DNA of 64,000 bases, from NCBI GenBank assembly GCA_003542575.1, contig DPKJ01000003.1:228918-292917 (forward strand), read 5' to 3'. The position numbers and the translations under genes were made by a program. The notes beneath the pieces were generated by a model, which was not told the origin of the DNA, did no database searches, and was given only the letters and a program-made list of their open reading frames with translations. Position 1 is the stretch's first letter. The number at the start of each line of letters is the position of its first letter. Positions 18,210 to 26,710 of this stretch are shown here, piece after piece. The stretch is from Rikenellaceae bacterium. GTDB taxonomy: Bacteria > Bacteroidota > Bacteroidia > Bacteroidales > UBA932.

Positions 18210-19829
18210 ATGAAAATAAATAATAAATATATAATTATCATATCTGCTCTCTTTCTTTCACAGTTGTTTGTTAATGCCACAGCAACAGCACAGAATAAGA
18301 GAAAGGTGCAGGAGAAGTGCCTATATCACTTCGACGATCTTCAAAGGAAACAAACTTGGACTGACAGTTATAACGCTGCCGGATTACATTTTATTGACTT
18401 CAATAACTCATCATTTGTAGAGGCATATATGGGTAAAAACGACGGCCCTTTCGTAAAGTATTACGAATCGGACAACAGTTTTAATTTCGGATTAAGAACA
18501 GCCTCATATACAAAAATCAAGAAAACAACATTCTATGGAAAAATTGACTACAACAATTTTAGTGGTAAAAATATGACATGGAGTGGTCTGATTAACCCAG
18601 AAAGATACTTGCTTTCGGTTGCTGACGACAGACCGGCAGATAAGAGAAAAGAGAGCTATAAATTAACAGGTGGTTTCTCTTCTCCGATTGCTGATAATTT
18701 GTTGTTTGGATTACAGATTAATTATGAGACAGCTGATCTTGCTAAGATGAAGGACTTAAGACACTCTACAAAGCTTTTGGATTTTGAGGTAACAGGTGGC
18801 TTTATTTATAAAACCGAGATGTTCAATTTTGGAGCCAACTACTATTACAGAAAGTTTCATGAAAATGTAACCTTTTCAAAAGTTGCTGAAGATGATGTGC
18901 TTTATAACGGATATTTACTTAAGGGACTTTGGTTTGGGATGAATGCTATTTGGAACCAAGATATCCTAAACCTATCAAGGCCTTTTGTAGATGTTATCAA
19001 AGGAGGATCAGTACAGGTTGAGTACATAAGAGATAACTTTAAGTTCCACAATGAATTTACCTACAAAAGTCAGGATGGAGTGTCAGGTCCTGGTGCAGAT
19101 AGAGCATACTCTCAATCTGATGCAGTAGCTTACGAATACAAAGGTGTTGCTCAATTTGAAACAGACGAAACCAGACATTATCTGAAAGTCAAAACTAATT
19201 ATACCGAAGCGACAAATTATGATAAAATTACCAGTACCGAAAGAATCGGAGGTATTACTGTCGTATATTATTATGGTCTTAACAAAACATTCGCAAAAAA
19301 CACTTTTGATTTGAACGCCGAATATGAACTTGCTCTTGGTAAATACAAATGCAGCCCTGACTGGAATTTTAAAGCTGGTTATAGCTACTCTTCTGTTGCA
19401 GGATTAAGTTCATTGATAAGTCCATTCTATTTTAGTCAGGACTATCAGATTACATCAGGTTATGGAAAGGTTAACAAAAACTTTCTGATGAAAAATGGAA
19501 TGATTGATCTATCGTTGCTCGGTGGGTACAGCGTTGGAAGTGGATCTAAACTTAAAGAGCACATTGCTCCCGGAGCATCAGATCAAATTTCCATGGATAT
19601 AATTCCTTTTCAAAAACTTGATATGCTAAATCGCGAATATGAGTTTCTAACTAAAGGTAAGATGTTTGGCGAAGTTGGATTCAGATATTCAAAATTTGTA
19701 ATGACAAAGAGAACTACAGGTTCAATTTATCTTGACACCAAATACTCCTTCACCTCAGCGTCAGACCTGAAGTACCACACCGGAGGCAACGCCGGAATTT
19801 TCAGCCTGGCACTCGGTTATTCATTCTAA
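18210..19829 (+). CDS. Outer membrane beta-barrel protein, DUF6850-like
   Basis: A 539-residue protein with a signal peptide (ending ATATAQ). It is rich in alternating hydrophobic/aromatic strands (FGLRTASYTKIKKTTFYGKI, FGANYYYRKF) and ends SLALGYSF with terminal Phe, all pointing to an outer-membrane barrel. It resembles the DUF6850 barrels found after DUF4876 genes. It lies 16 bp after that gene and is followed by a strong terminator, closing the operon. Role unknown, perhaps a structural or export partner of the receptor. Confidence 0.7.
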   Translation: MKINNKYIIIISALFLSQLFVNATATAQNKRKVQEKCLYHFDDLQRKQTWTDSYNAAGLHFIDFNNSSFVEAYMGKNDGPFVKYYESDNSFNFGLRTASYTKIKKTTFYGKIDYNNFSGKNMTWSGLINPERYLLSVADDRPADKRKESYKLTGGFSSPIADNLLFGLQINYETADLAKMKDLRHSTKLLDFEVTGGFIYKTEMFNFGANYYYRKFHENVTFSKVAEDDVLYNGYLLKGLWFGMNAIWNQDILNLSRPFVDVIKGGSVQVEYIRDNFKFHNEFTYKSQDGVSGPGADRAYSQSDAVAYEYKGVAQFETDETRHYLKVKTNYTEATNYDKITSTERIGGITVVYYYGLNKTFAKNTFDLNAEYELALGKYKCSPDWNFKAGYSYSSVAGLSSLISPFYFSQDYQITSGYGKVNKNFLMKNGMIDLSLLGGYSVGSGSKLKEHIAPGASDQISMDIIPFQKLDMLNREYEFLTKGKMFGEVGFRYSKFVMTKRTTGSIYLDTKYSFTSASDLKYHTGGNAGIFSLALGYSF

Positions 19830-19851
19830 AACGACTAACACGCTATATTTC

Positions 19852-19883
19852 AAAAGAGGACGCCTTATGGTGTCCTCTTTTTT
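19852..19883 (+). terminator. Strong terminator closing the receptor operon
   Basis: A 13-bp stem (AAAAGAGGACGCC, TTAT loop, GGTGTCCTCTTTT) with one G-U pair followed by more T residues, 22 nt after the barrel gene stop. The A-run on the 5' side would let it work in both directions. Confidence 0.9.
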
Positions 19884-19888
19884 GATTC

Positions 19889-20058
19889 GTAAAAAGCTCA
19901 CCTAAAAGCAACATCTGTTTTTTAGCTAATTTTCTGAAGCGTTTTTCGGAAAAAGGCTGAGGACCGTCCAACGACCAAAGGGAGGCGTTCCGCAAGCCCC
20001 GAAAAAGGCAAAGAAAAAAGCCTTAAGAAAAACTGCGTTGCGCTTGGTGAGCTTTTAC
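19889..20058. repeat. 170-bp segment bounded by imperfect inverted repeats
   Basis: The left end GTAAAAAGCTCACC (19889-19902) and the right end GGTGAGCTTTTAC (20046-20058) are complementary except for one A. Similarity continues inward with gaps (GCAAC and GTTTTT blocks), so the arms may reach about 35-40 bp. The interior is more GC-rich than its surroundings (GAGGACCGTCC, GGGAGGCGTTCCGC). It could be a small non-autonomous mobile element or a structured RNA. No coding capacity is seen. Confidence 0.5.
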
Positions 20059-20103
20059 AATCAAAGTTAAACTTGACAATATGTTTCAAACAAACGGGAT
20101 AAC

Positions 20104-20135
20104 AAAAAGAGGACGCCTCAGGCTGTCCTCTTTTT
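20104..20135 (-). terminator. Terminator for the S46 peptidase gene
   Basis: AAAAAGAGGACGCC and GGCTGTCCTCTTTTT form a stem with one bulge and a 3-nt loop. It lies 47 nt beyond the stop of the minus-strand S46 gene and nearly repeats the terminator at 19852-19883. Bidirectional by its A and T flanks. Confidence 0.8.
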
Positions 20136-20182
20136 CTCAGTTCAAGGGCTCGTTAACTGTTATAACATTAACATTGAACTCT

Positions 20183-22354
20183 CTAAAAAACTATGTTCAT
20201 TTCGTTGATAAGATGTCCGGCACCTGCATATTTATCAATTACCCACAATACATATCTGATGTCAACACATACAGATTTACAGTAACCCTCTACATAGTAA
20301 ACATCACCGGCCATCGACTCACGGTTGCCATCAAAAGCAAGACCTATCAGCTCACCATTACCGTTCATAACTGCACTTCCTGAATTACCTCCTGTAATAT
20401 CATTGTCAGAGAGGAAATTCACATAAAGCACACCATTTGTGCCCCATCTGCCCCAATCACCCTTTTCAAGGGCTGCCTTCAGGTCAGGCTTAATTTTGAA
20501 CTCGTAGTCGTTGGGATTCTGCTTTTCAAGAATACCTGTTGAGGTAGTTAGATAGTGGTAGTAAACTGCATCTTTTGCCTTAATTCCACCAATTTCACCA
20601 AATGTAAGCCTCATGGTTGAGTTAGCATCAGGATAAACATTCACACCCTTTTCAAGTTGCATTTCGTACATTGCTCTAACATAATCTCCCCTATCCTTTG
20701 ACGGGTCAAGCTCTGCAGCCTTGAGAAGTGAGTCTTCCATCGCATTATATTGCCTTACTCCTATCGTTTTTACAACATCAATTATTGGATCGGCAGCAAT
20801 GTCACTGATAGCTCTTTTCTGATTAAAAAAGTCATCCAACCTCTCTTTTGATGTCAGGATACTGTTGTCATATACAAAATCGACAAGTTTATCACTGTTC
20901 CCGTTAAATCTGGCCAACAGATTGACAAAAGCTTCATCATAAAAGCTTGTTGGAACCTCGTTAAGGTAATATTTAACCATTACTTTAAATAGCTCTCTAT
21001 CTGCAGCCGGGTCAAGTTCATTCAAGGTCTTAAGAGCGATATCTTTAAAATTTGAAATCTCCTTATCTTCAAGTGTGAACTCCTCTTTTTTTGCTCTGGT
21101 TAAAGATGAGATGAGTCCCTGAAAACGTTGGCCCAGGCCAACAAGCTCGGCACCTCTTACCATAGACTCCCTAAAGTACTCTCTCACCTTAGTGATATCT
21201 GCCTTAACAGCATATGCCTCCCTGAGATTACCCAGCATCTTTCCATATTTTTCTGCTCTTTTTGAGTCAGACATTATCCATTCCTGAAGCAACTTCTCTC
21301 GCCCTTCCAGCTCTTCAATTACATTAAATCGGTCAACACAAAGGTTTTCCCATTTTGCATAATCGGTATAGTTGCTTATACCAAAGTATTTATCAGAATA
21401 TATAAGCCTTGTCTCATCTGATGCATCCATGTATTTTTTCCAGACATCAAGTTTAGCTCTTCTTACACCGCTGATAACAGGGTTAAGAATTTCAAATTTC
21501 TCTCTTAGTTCGAATGAAGAGATATACCTGTTTGTTCTGCCGGGGTATCCGATAACCATTGTAAAGTCATCCTCTTTTACCCCTTTCGCAGAGACTGTAA
21601 GGAATCTTTTTGCCTCCATTGGAACATTCTCCGCAGAATATTCCGCAGGTTTACCATCAGCAGATGCATAAACCCTGTACATGGCAAAGTCTCCTTTGTG
21701 CTGAGGCCAGCCCCAGTTATCAGTCTCTCCTCCAAAAGAACCTATCGAAACAGGTGGTGCTCCAACGAGGCGAACATCTGAAAAGGTCTCAAAGAAATAG
21801 AGATAATACTTAGATCCCCTCCACATCGATGAGAGTCCCTTTTCGTAAGGGGAGCTTTCAAATCTCTTTTCGATAATGCCCGAAACTCTGTTCATGAAAA
21901 AGAGGCCTCTTGGCCCCGCTGCGTCAAGGCTGTCAATTATCTTGCTAACGATATCGGTAACATCCATAACACTTCTGAGGAAGGTTACACTTTTACCTTT
22001 GATTGGTACCTCGTCGCTCATGTTCATAGCCCAGAAGCCATCTTCGAGATAGTTCTTCTCAGGAGTGCTCAGGGAGTGAATATCACCATATGCACAGTGG
22101 TGGTTTGTAATCATAAGGCCTTTTGGAGAGATAATGCTTCCGCTGCACATTCCTCCGTCGATAGCCACAATTGCATCTGTCAGGGCACCACCCTCAACAT
22201 TGTAGATTTCGCCCGGTTTAAGTTTAAGGCCTTTGTTTGCCATTAGCTCATACAGCTGTTTATCCAGAAGATTTACAAGCCACATGCCCTCGTCGGCAAA
22301 AGATTTTGTTGCTATTAATAAAATAACAAACAAAAGGGTTAATAATTTTTTCAC
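20183..22354 (-). CDS. S46 family dipeptidyl-peptidase (DPP7/DPP11 type)
   Basis: A 723-residue exported serine peptidase. The signal peptide ends KSFA, and the mature protein starts with DEGMWL, typical of S46. The chymotrypsin-like triad is visible: TNHHCAYGD (His near 86), ETDNWGWPQHKGD (Asp) and TGGNSGSAV (Ser near 650). These periplasmic enzymes release dipeptides from peptide N-termini. The S1 region reads LIGLAFDGN with Gly rather than the Arg recalled for Asp/Glu-specific DPP11, so a DPP7-like preference for hydrophobic residues is inferred. The start codon is GTG. Divergent from the 4Fe-4S gene. Confidence 0.92.
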   Translation of the reverse strand: MKKLLTLLFVILLIATKSFADEGMWLVNLLDKQLYELMANKGLKLKPGEIYNVEGGALTDAIVAIDGGMCSGSIISPKGLMITNHHCAYGDIHSLSTPEKNYLEDGFWAMNMSDEVPIKGKSVTFLRSVMDVTDIVSKIIDSLDAAGPRGLFFMNRVSGIIEKRFESSPYEKGLSSMWRGSKYYLYFFETFSDVRLVGAPPVSIGSFGGETDNWGWPQHKGDFAMYRVYASADGKPAEYSAENVPMEAKRFLTVSAKGVKEDDFTMVIGYPGRTNRYISSFELREKFEILNPVISGVRRAKLDVWKKYMDASDETRLIYSDKYFGISNYTDYAKWENLCVDRFNVIEELEGREKLLQEWIMSDSKRAEKYGKMLGNLREAYAVKADITKVREYFRESMVRGAELVGLGQRFQGLISSLTRAKKEEFTLEDKEISNFKDIALKTLNELDPAADRELFKVMVKYYLNEVPTSFYDEAFVNLLARFNGNSDKLVDFVYDNSILTSKERLDDFFNQKRAISDIAADPIIDVVKTIGVRQYNAMEDSLLKAAELDPSKDRGDYVRAMYEMQLEKGVNVYPDANSTMRLTFGEIGGIKAKDAVYYHYLTTSTGILEKQNPNDYEFKIKPDLKAALEKGDWGRWGTNGVLYVNFLSDNDITGGNSGSAVMNGNGELIGLAFDGNRESMAGDVYYVEGYCKSVCVDIRYVLWVIDKYAGAGHLINEMNIVF

Positions 22355-22503
22355 GTTAAAGTAGTTTATAATGAGTTAATAAATGGAATCATCAAGTAAT
22401 AGTATGATATTAAAAAGATTTTTTATTCAAATTTTATTGAATAAACAAGAACATTCGTATTGCAAAAAAACCTTATTTGTACTATATCCTAAGCAAATTT
22501 AAC

Positions 22504-22511
22504 TATTTTTG
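22504..22511 (+). promoter_or_regulatory. Candidate promoter for the 4Fe-4S protein gene
   Basis: TATTTTTG fits TAnnTTTG and lies 36 nt before the ATG. A TTTG at 22476-22479 could be the -33 box, with a spacer of 24 nt, slightly long. Confidence 0.4.
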
Positions 22512-22547
22512 TGGATACTACTTTTAAAATTTAATTAAACCTTCAAA

Positions 22548-24488
22548 ATGAAAAACATGAAGAAAAACTGGTTCCGCCATTTAATACAGTGGGGAACACT
22601 TCTGGCAATTATCATTATCCTAACGAAAATGTTCGGAAATGAAACTGCCGATCCGGAGGCGTATTGTCCATTCGGAGGTATCCAGACATTAGCAACCTAT
22701 CTTGTGGCCGGCTCAATGGCTTGCAGCATGACTGCAACACAAATCATGATGGGTATTGTTCTTGCAATTGGTGTCGTTTTATTCAGCAAACTATTTTGCG
22801 GCTATCTCTGTCCTTTAGGATGGGCAACCGAGCAATTGGCTAAACTGCGTAAAAAACTAAAAGTTAAAGAGATTGTCATAAATTATGGCACAATTGCAGA
22901 CAAACTACTGAGATTGGTTAAGTATGTGCTGCTTTTCTGGATTTTCTACACAACAGTTTCAAGTTCAGAACTTTTCTGCAAAAATTTTGACCCTTACTAT
23001 GCAGCAGCAACCGGATTCAAAGGTGAATTGACATTGTGGATGGCAATTATTGCTATTGCCGTTTTCATCCTTGGAAACTTTTTCATTAAAATGTTCTGGT
23101 GCAAATATCTTTGCCCACTTGGAGCATTAAGCAACATTTTCAAATACGCCATCACTTTCGCTGTGCTTGTAGGTATTTTTGCTCTGGTTAACTTTAGTGG
23201 ACTTGCTGTATCATGGGTTTATCTTCTGGCTGCCGCTTCAATTATCGGTTATCTGTGGGAAGTTCTCTATCTTGAGGTTAAAGTTTTCCCTTTGCTTAAG
23301 GTTGTAAGATCTGAAGAGAAGTGTAACGATTGCGGCGTTTGTGCTAAAAAATGCCCTTACGGAATAGATGTTGACAAAGTTGGTACTGTTAAAAATGTTG
23401 ATTGCAACCTTTGCGGAGAGTGTATTGCAAGCTGCAACCAGGGTGCACTTACTTTCGGAGGCAAAAAGAGTTTACGCTGGCTTCCTGCCATTCTGACTTT
23501 TGTTCTCTTTGGAGTAGCCCTCTGGCTAGGAAGCACAATGGAGCTTCCAACCATTGACGAAAGATGGGGTGATGAGGCTGTCCATGGTCAACTTGAAAAG
23601 GTAAGAGTAGAAGGCCTTCGTTCAGTTAAATGCTACGGAAGTTCTATGGCTTTTGCTGCCACTCTTAAGAAAATTAACGGAGTATATGGTGTTGCAACAT
23701 TCGTGAAACATTCAAATGTAGACATTTACTACAATCCTGCCGAAGTAACTGAAGAGAGAATAAGAGAACTTATCTATATTCCTTCGAAATTCAAAATTGC
23801 AACACCTCCTAAAGATGTTGAAAATATCAAAGTTGTAACTATCTATACAGAAAAGATGTACGACAGGATGGACCCTAACTATCTGGGTCTTCAGTTCAGG
23901 AATACCGGGAAAGGTTATTACGGCCTTGAAACCGAATACTCTTGCCCTCTTACTGTTAGGTTGTATATGGACCTTGACGAGCCTATTGATGAAAAATTCT
24001 TTAAGAAGATGGTTGAGATGAAGGAGCTTGAGATGCTTATTCATGGCGGTGGTACAAACATAGTAAAAGTTGATTTCGAATATATTGGAATATCTGACGT
24101 TGTTGACACAATATCAAGAAGAGAGTTTCTTATTCGTCAGTTCACCACCTTCTCTGTTCCTTTCAAGAGCAATCAGGAAGAGTGGGCAGGAAAAAATGAA
24201 GCAGTTTATGAGCTTGTTTACCCTGATCTTGACAAACCACTAATTACAAGGAACTTACCGTTTCTTTCAAACCATTTGTCACAAATCCCGGGCTTTATCT
24301 CTATTGAGACCCTGGTTAACGAAGCTGACGAATATTGCTTTAGAATTACCTACTCAAAGGATGCTCTTGACGATGACAAAATCTGGGAGGTTCTAAACAG
24401 AAGCAAATGGACTATCAAAAACAGAGAAGGCGTAATGGAAGAGGTTGACCCAAAATTTTCATTTACTGAAAAAGGTGCTACCAAATAG
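22548..24488 (+). CDS. Membrane 4Fe-4S protein (NapH/CcoG-like) with HMA-like tail
   Basis: A 646-residue protein. The N-terminal 250 residues hold several membrane helices and two CxxxCP motifs (FCGYLCPLGW and WCKYLCPLG), as in the NapH/NosR/CcoG group. Two [4Fe-4S] ferredoxin motifs follow (CNDCGVCAKKCP near residue 259; CNLCGECIASCNQG near 286), then another hydrophobic segment. Residues about 350-420 resemble a heavy-metal-associated fold, but the metal CxxC is reduced to one Cys (VKCYGSSMAF). It probably transfers electrons across the membrane; the partner is unknown. It sits between two S46 peptidase genes, 44 bp before the second. Confidence 0.85.
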   Translation: MKNMKKNWFRHLIQWGTLLAIIIILTKMFGNETADPEAYCPFGGIQTLATYLVAGSMACSMTATQIMMGIVLAIGVVLFSKLFCGYLCPLGWATEQLAKLRKKLKVKEIVINYGTIADKLLRLVKYVLLFWIFYTTVSSSELFCKNFDPYYAAATGFKGELTLWMAIIAIAVFILGNFFIKMFWCKYLCPLGALSNIFKYAITFAVLVGIFALVNFSGLAVSWVYLLAAASIIGYLWEVLYLEVKVFPLLKVVRSEEKCNDCGVCAKKCPYGIDVDKVGTVKNVDCNLCGECIASCNQGALTFGGKKSLRWLPAILTFVLFGVALWLGSTMELPTIDERWGDEAVHGQLEKVRVEGLRSVKCYGSSMAFAATLKKINGVYGVATFVKHSNVDIYYNPAEVTEERIRELIYIPSKFKIATPPKDVENIKVVTIYTEKMYDRMDPNYLGLQFRNTGKGYYGLETEYSCPLTVRLYMDLDEPIDEKFFKKMVEMKELEMLIHGGGTNIVKVDFEYIGISDVVDTISRREFLIRQFTTFSVPFKSNQEEWAGKNEAVYELVYPDLDKPLITRNLPFLSNHLSQIPGFISIETLVNEADEYCFRITYSKDALDDDKIWEVLNRSKWTIKNREGVMEEVDPKFSFTEKGATK

Positions 24489-24532
24489 AACGTCGCTGTA
24501 GTTAACACAACATTTACAAATAATTAACAGTT

Positions 24533-26701
24533 ATGAAATACATTTCAAAAACTGTTACATTCCTTATTCTGCTCTCGATATTCACGGTATCGAGAGCTGA
24601 TGAGGGGATGTGGCTTATAAATCTCCTTGAAAAAAATCTTGCTAACAAGATGAAAGAGGCGGGTCTGAAAATTGACCCTAAACTAATATACGATGAAAAC
24701 GCTGCAACAATAAGTGATGCAGTGGTAGCTCTTGATTTCGGTTGTACCGGAAGTATGATCTCAAACGAAGGACTGCTTATAACAAACCACCACTGCGCTT
24801 ACGGTGATGTTCACTCCCTTAGTACTCCTGAGAAGAACTATCTCGAAGATGGCTTCTGGGCAATGAACAGGTCAGAAGAGAAATACATTAAAGGTAAATC
24901 GGTCTTCTTTTTAAGAAGAGTAATAGACGCGACAGATGAGGTGAAGGTTGTTGCAGACTCTTTAAGATCTCTCGGTCAGGGCGCAGGAATGAGGAGAATA
25001 TCATCTGTTCTGGAGAGAAGGCACAACGCCAGAAGCGGAATGGAGACTATGCTTATGTCAATGTGGAGAGGCTCAAAATACTATATCTTCTTTTACGAAG
25101 TATATACTGATGTACGCCTGGTGGGAGCACCTCCTGTTTCAATTGCTGCCTATGGTGGTGACACAGACAACTGGGAATGGCCTCAGCACAAAGGGGACTT
25201 TGCTCTTTACAGAATATATGCTGATGCAAACGGCAAACCCGCAGCTCACTCAGCTTCCAACGTTCCTTTAAAGCCTAAAAAGATCCTTTCAATTTCGACA
25301 AAGGGGGTTAAAGAGGGTGATTATTCAATGGTGATAGGTTTTCCGGGAAGAACCAACAGATACAACTCCTCTTTTGGTGTAAACGAGAAAGAGAAGGTGT
25401 CAAACCCGGTAACTGTTAAGCTCAAGGAGAACAAACTCCGTATCATGAACAACTTCATGGAACAAGATCCCAAAACCAGACTAGTTTATGCCGACCATTA
25501 CTTTGGAAACAGTAATGTTCAGGAGTACACAGCAGGTGAGGTTTATAACTTTAGACGTTTTGGTGTTGTAAACATCAATAAACAAAAGGAGCAAGAGCTA
25601 CAGGCCTGGATTGATGCATCTCCCGAACGAAAAGCAAAATGGGGAGATCTTCTCAAAAAGCTTGAAGAGAACTACAAAAGTCGCGAAGAGCTCACTCGTC
25701 AAAAACAATACTTTAGAGAGACCCTGGTTTCAGGACAAGGTTTTGTATATCTGGGCAACCGTACTAACTCACTAAGAACAGCTCAGGAGAGAGAAAAGGT
25801 TGATACATTGAAAGTTGGCTCTTCACACCACCGAACACTGCTAGACAACATAGAGAGAGGTTACGAGTCAAGTGTACTTGAGGTAGAGAAGGAACTCATG
25901 AAGTACCAGCTTAGAGAGTTTTTTGCCAATGTTTCAAGAGAGTATTGGGGAGAGAACCTGGCTATGATGTTTGACAGATTTAACGGAAGTGCTGATGCAA
26001 TTACAGAGTATGTATTTGCAAACTCAATTCTTCTAAACCCTGAAAAATTCCGTGAGGCAGTTAAAAAAGACCAGCCTATCACCCTGTTTGTTGACGATCC
26101 ACTACCACTTCTTACCCGCTCTGCAAGAATCACCGAATTTAACCAGGAGGAGAGCGAACTTATGGGCGGAAACGACATTATGAGTCTGGAAGCACAATAC
26201 ACACGTGCAATTTACCAGATGAATATGGAAAAAGGCAGAGTACAGTATCCCGATGCAAACTCAACAATGCGTCTCACTTACGGCACAGTAGGCCCAATCA
26301 CCCCTTCTGACGGAATCCATTACAGTGCTCAAAGCACAACTCAGGGTTTCTTTGATAAGTACAATCCTGACAGTTATGAATTTAACATTAAACCTGAAGT
26401 TTTGGCTCTTTTGAAAGCCGGCGACTGGGGAAAATGGGGAGAAAAGGGAAAGATGTATGTCAACTTCCTTACCAACAATGATATTACCGGCGGCAACTCA
26501 GGAAGCCCTGTATTAAATGCCAAAGGAGAACTTATTGGCCTTGCTTTCGATGGAAACAAAGAGTCGCTTGCAGGCGATGCTTACTTCCATCCCGAAATGA
26601 ACAAATGCGTTAATGTAGATATCAGATATGTCCTTTGGATTATTGAAAAATATGCAAAGGCAGACCACCTGATTAAAGAGATGCAATTCTCGACTAAATA
26701 A
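24533..26701 (+). CDS. S46 family dipeptidyl-peptidase, second copy
   Basis: A 722-residue paralogue of the minus-strand S46 protein, with a signal peptide (ending VSRA) and the DEGMWL start. The triad motifs are TNHHCAYGD, DTDNWEWPQHKGD and TGGNSGSPV. The S1 loop again reads LIGLAFDGN, suggesting DPP7-like rather than acidic specificity. The middle helical domain diverges more from its paralogue than the catalytic lobes do, so the two copies may differ in substrate range. It lies 9 bp before the M16 gene and is probably co-transcribed with it and with the 4Fe-4S gene. Confidence 0.92.
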   Translation: MKYISKTVTFLILLSIFTVSRADEGMWLINLLEKNLANKMKEAGLKIDPKLIYDENAATISDAVVALDFGCTGSMISNEGLLITNHHCAYGDVHSLSTPEKNYLEDGFWAMNRSEEKYIKGKSVFFLRRVIDATDEVKVVADSLRSLGQGAGMRRISSVLERRHNARSGMETMLMSMWRGSKYYIFFYEVYTDVRLVGAPPVSIAAYGGDTDNWEWPQHKGDFALYRIYADANGKPAAHSASNVPLKPKKILSISTKGVKEGDYSMVIGFPGRTNRYNSSFGVNEKEKVSNPVTVKLKENKLRIMNNFMEQDPKTRLVYADHYFGNSNVQEYTAGEVYNFRRFGVVNINKQKEQELQAWIDASPERKAKWGDLLKKLEENYKSREELTRQKQYFRETLVSGQGFVYLGNRTNSLRTAQEREKVDTLKVGSSHHRTLLDNIERGYESSVLEVEKELMKYQLREFFANVSREYWGENLAMMFDRFNGSADAITEYVFANSILLNPEKFREAVKKDQPITLFVDDPLPLLTRSARITEFNQEESELMGGNDIMSLEAQYTRAIYQMNMEKGRVQYPDANSTMRLTYGTVGPITPSDGIHYSAQSTTQGFFDKYNPDSYEFNIKPEVLALLKAGDWGKWGEKGKMYVNFLTNNDITGGNSGSPVLNAKGELIGLAFDGNKESLAGDAYFHPEMNKCVNVDIRYVLWIIEKYAKADHLIKEMQFSTK

Positions 26702-26710
26702 TCTGAAAAG

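Larger units (their letters stand above)
19830..20182. other. Gene-free convergent gap with IR element
   Basis: This 353-bp gap lies between convergent genes. It holds two look-alike terminators (19852-19883 and 20104-20135) and, between them, an inverted-repeat-bounded segment (19889-20058). No credible ORF was found. Confidence 0.6.

Noticed and set aside
20081..20383. 100-residue plus-strand ORF near the twin terminators
   Set aside because: It runs through a terminator hairpin and is antisense to the S46 peptidase gene.
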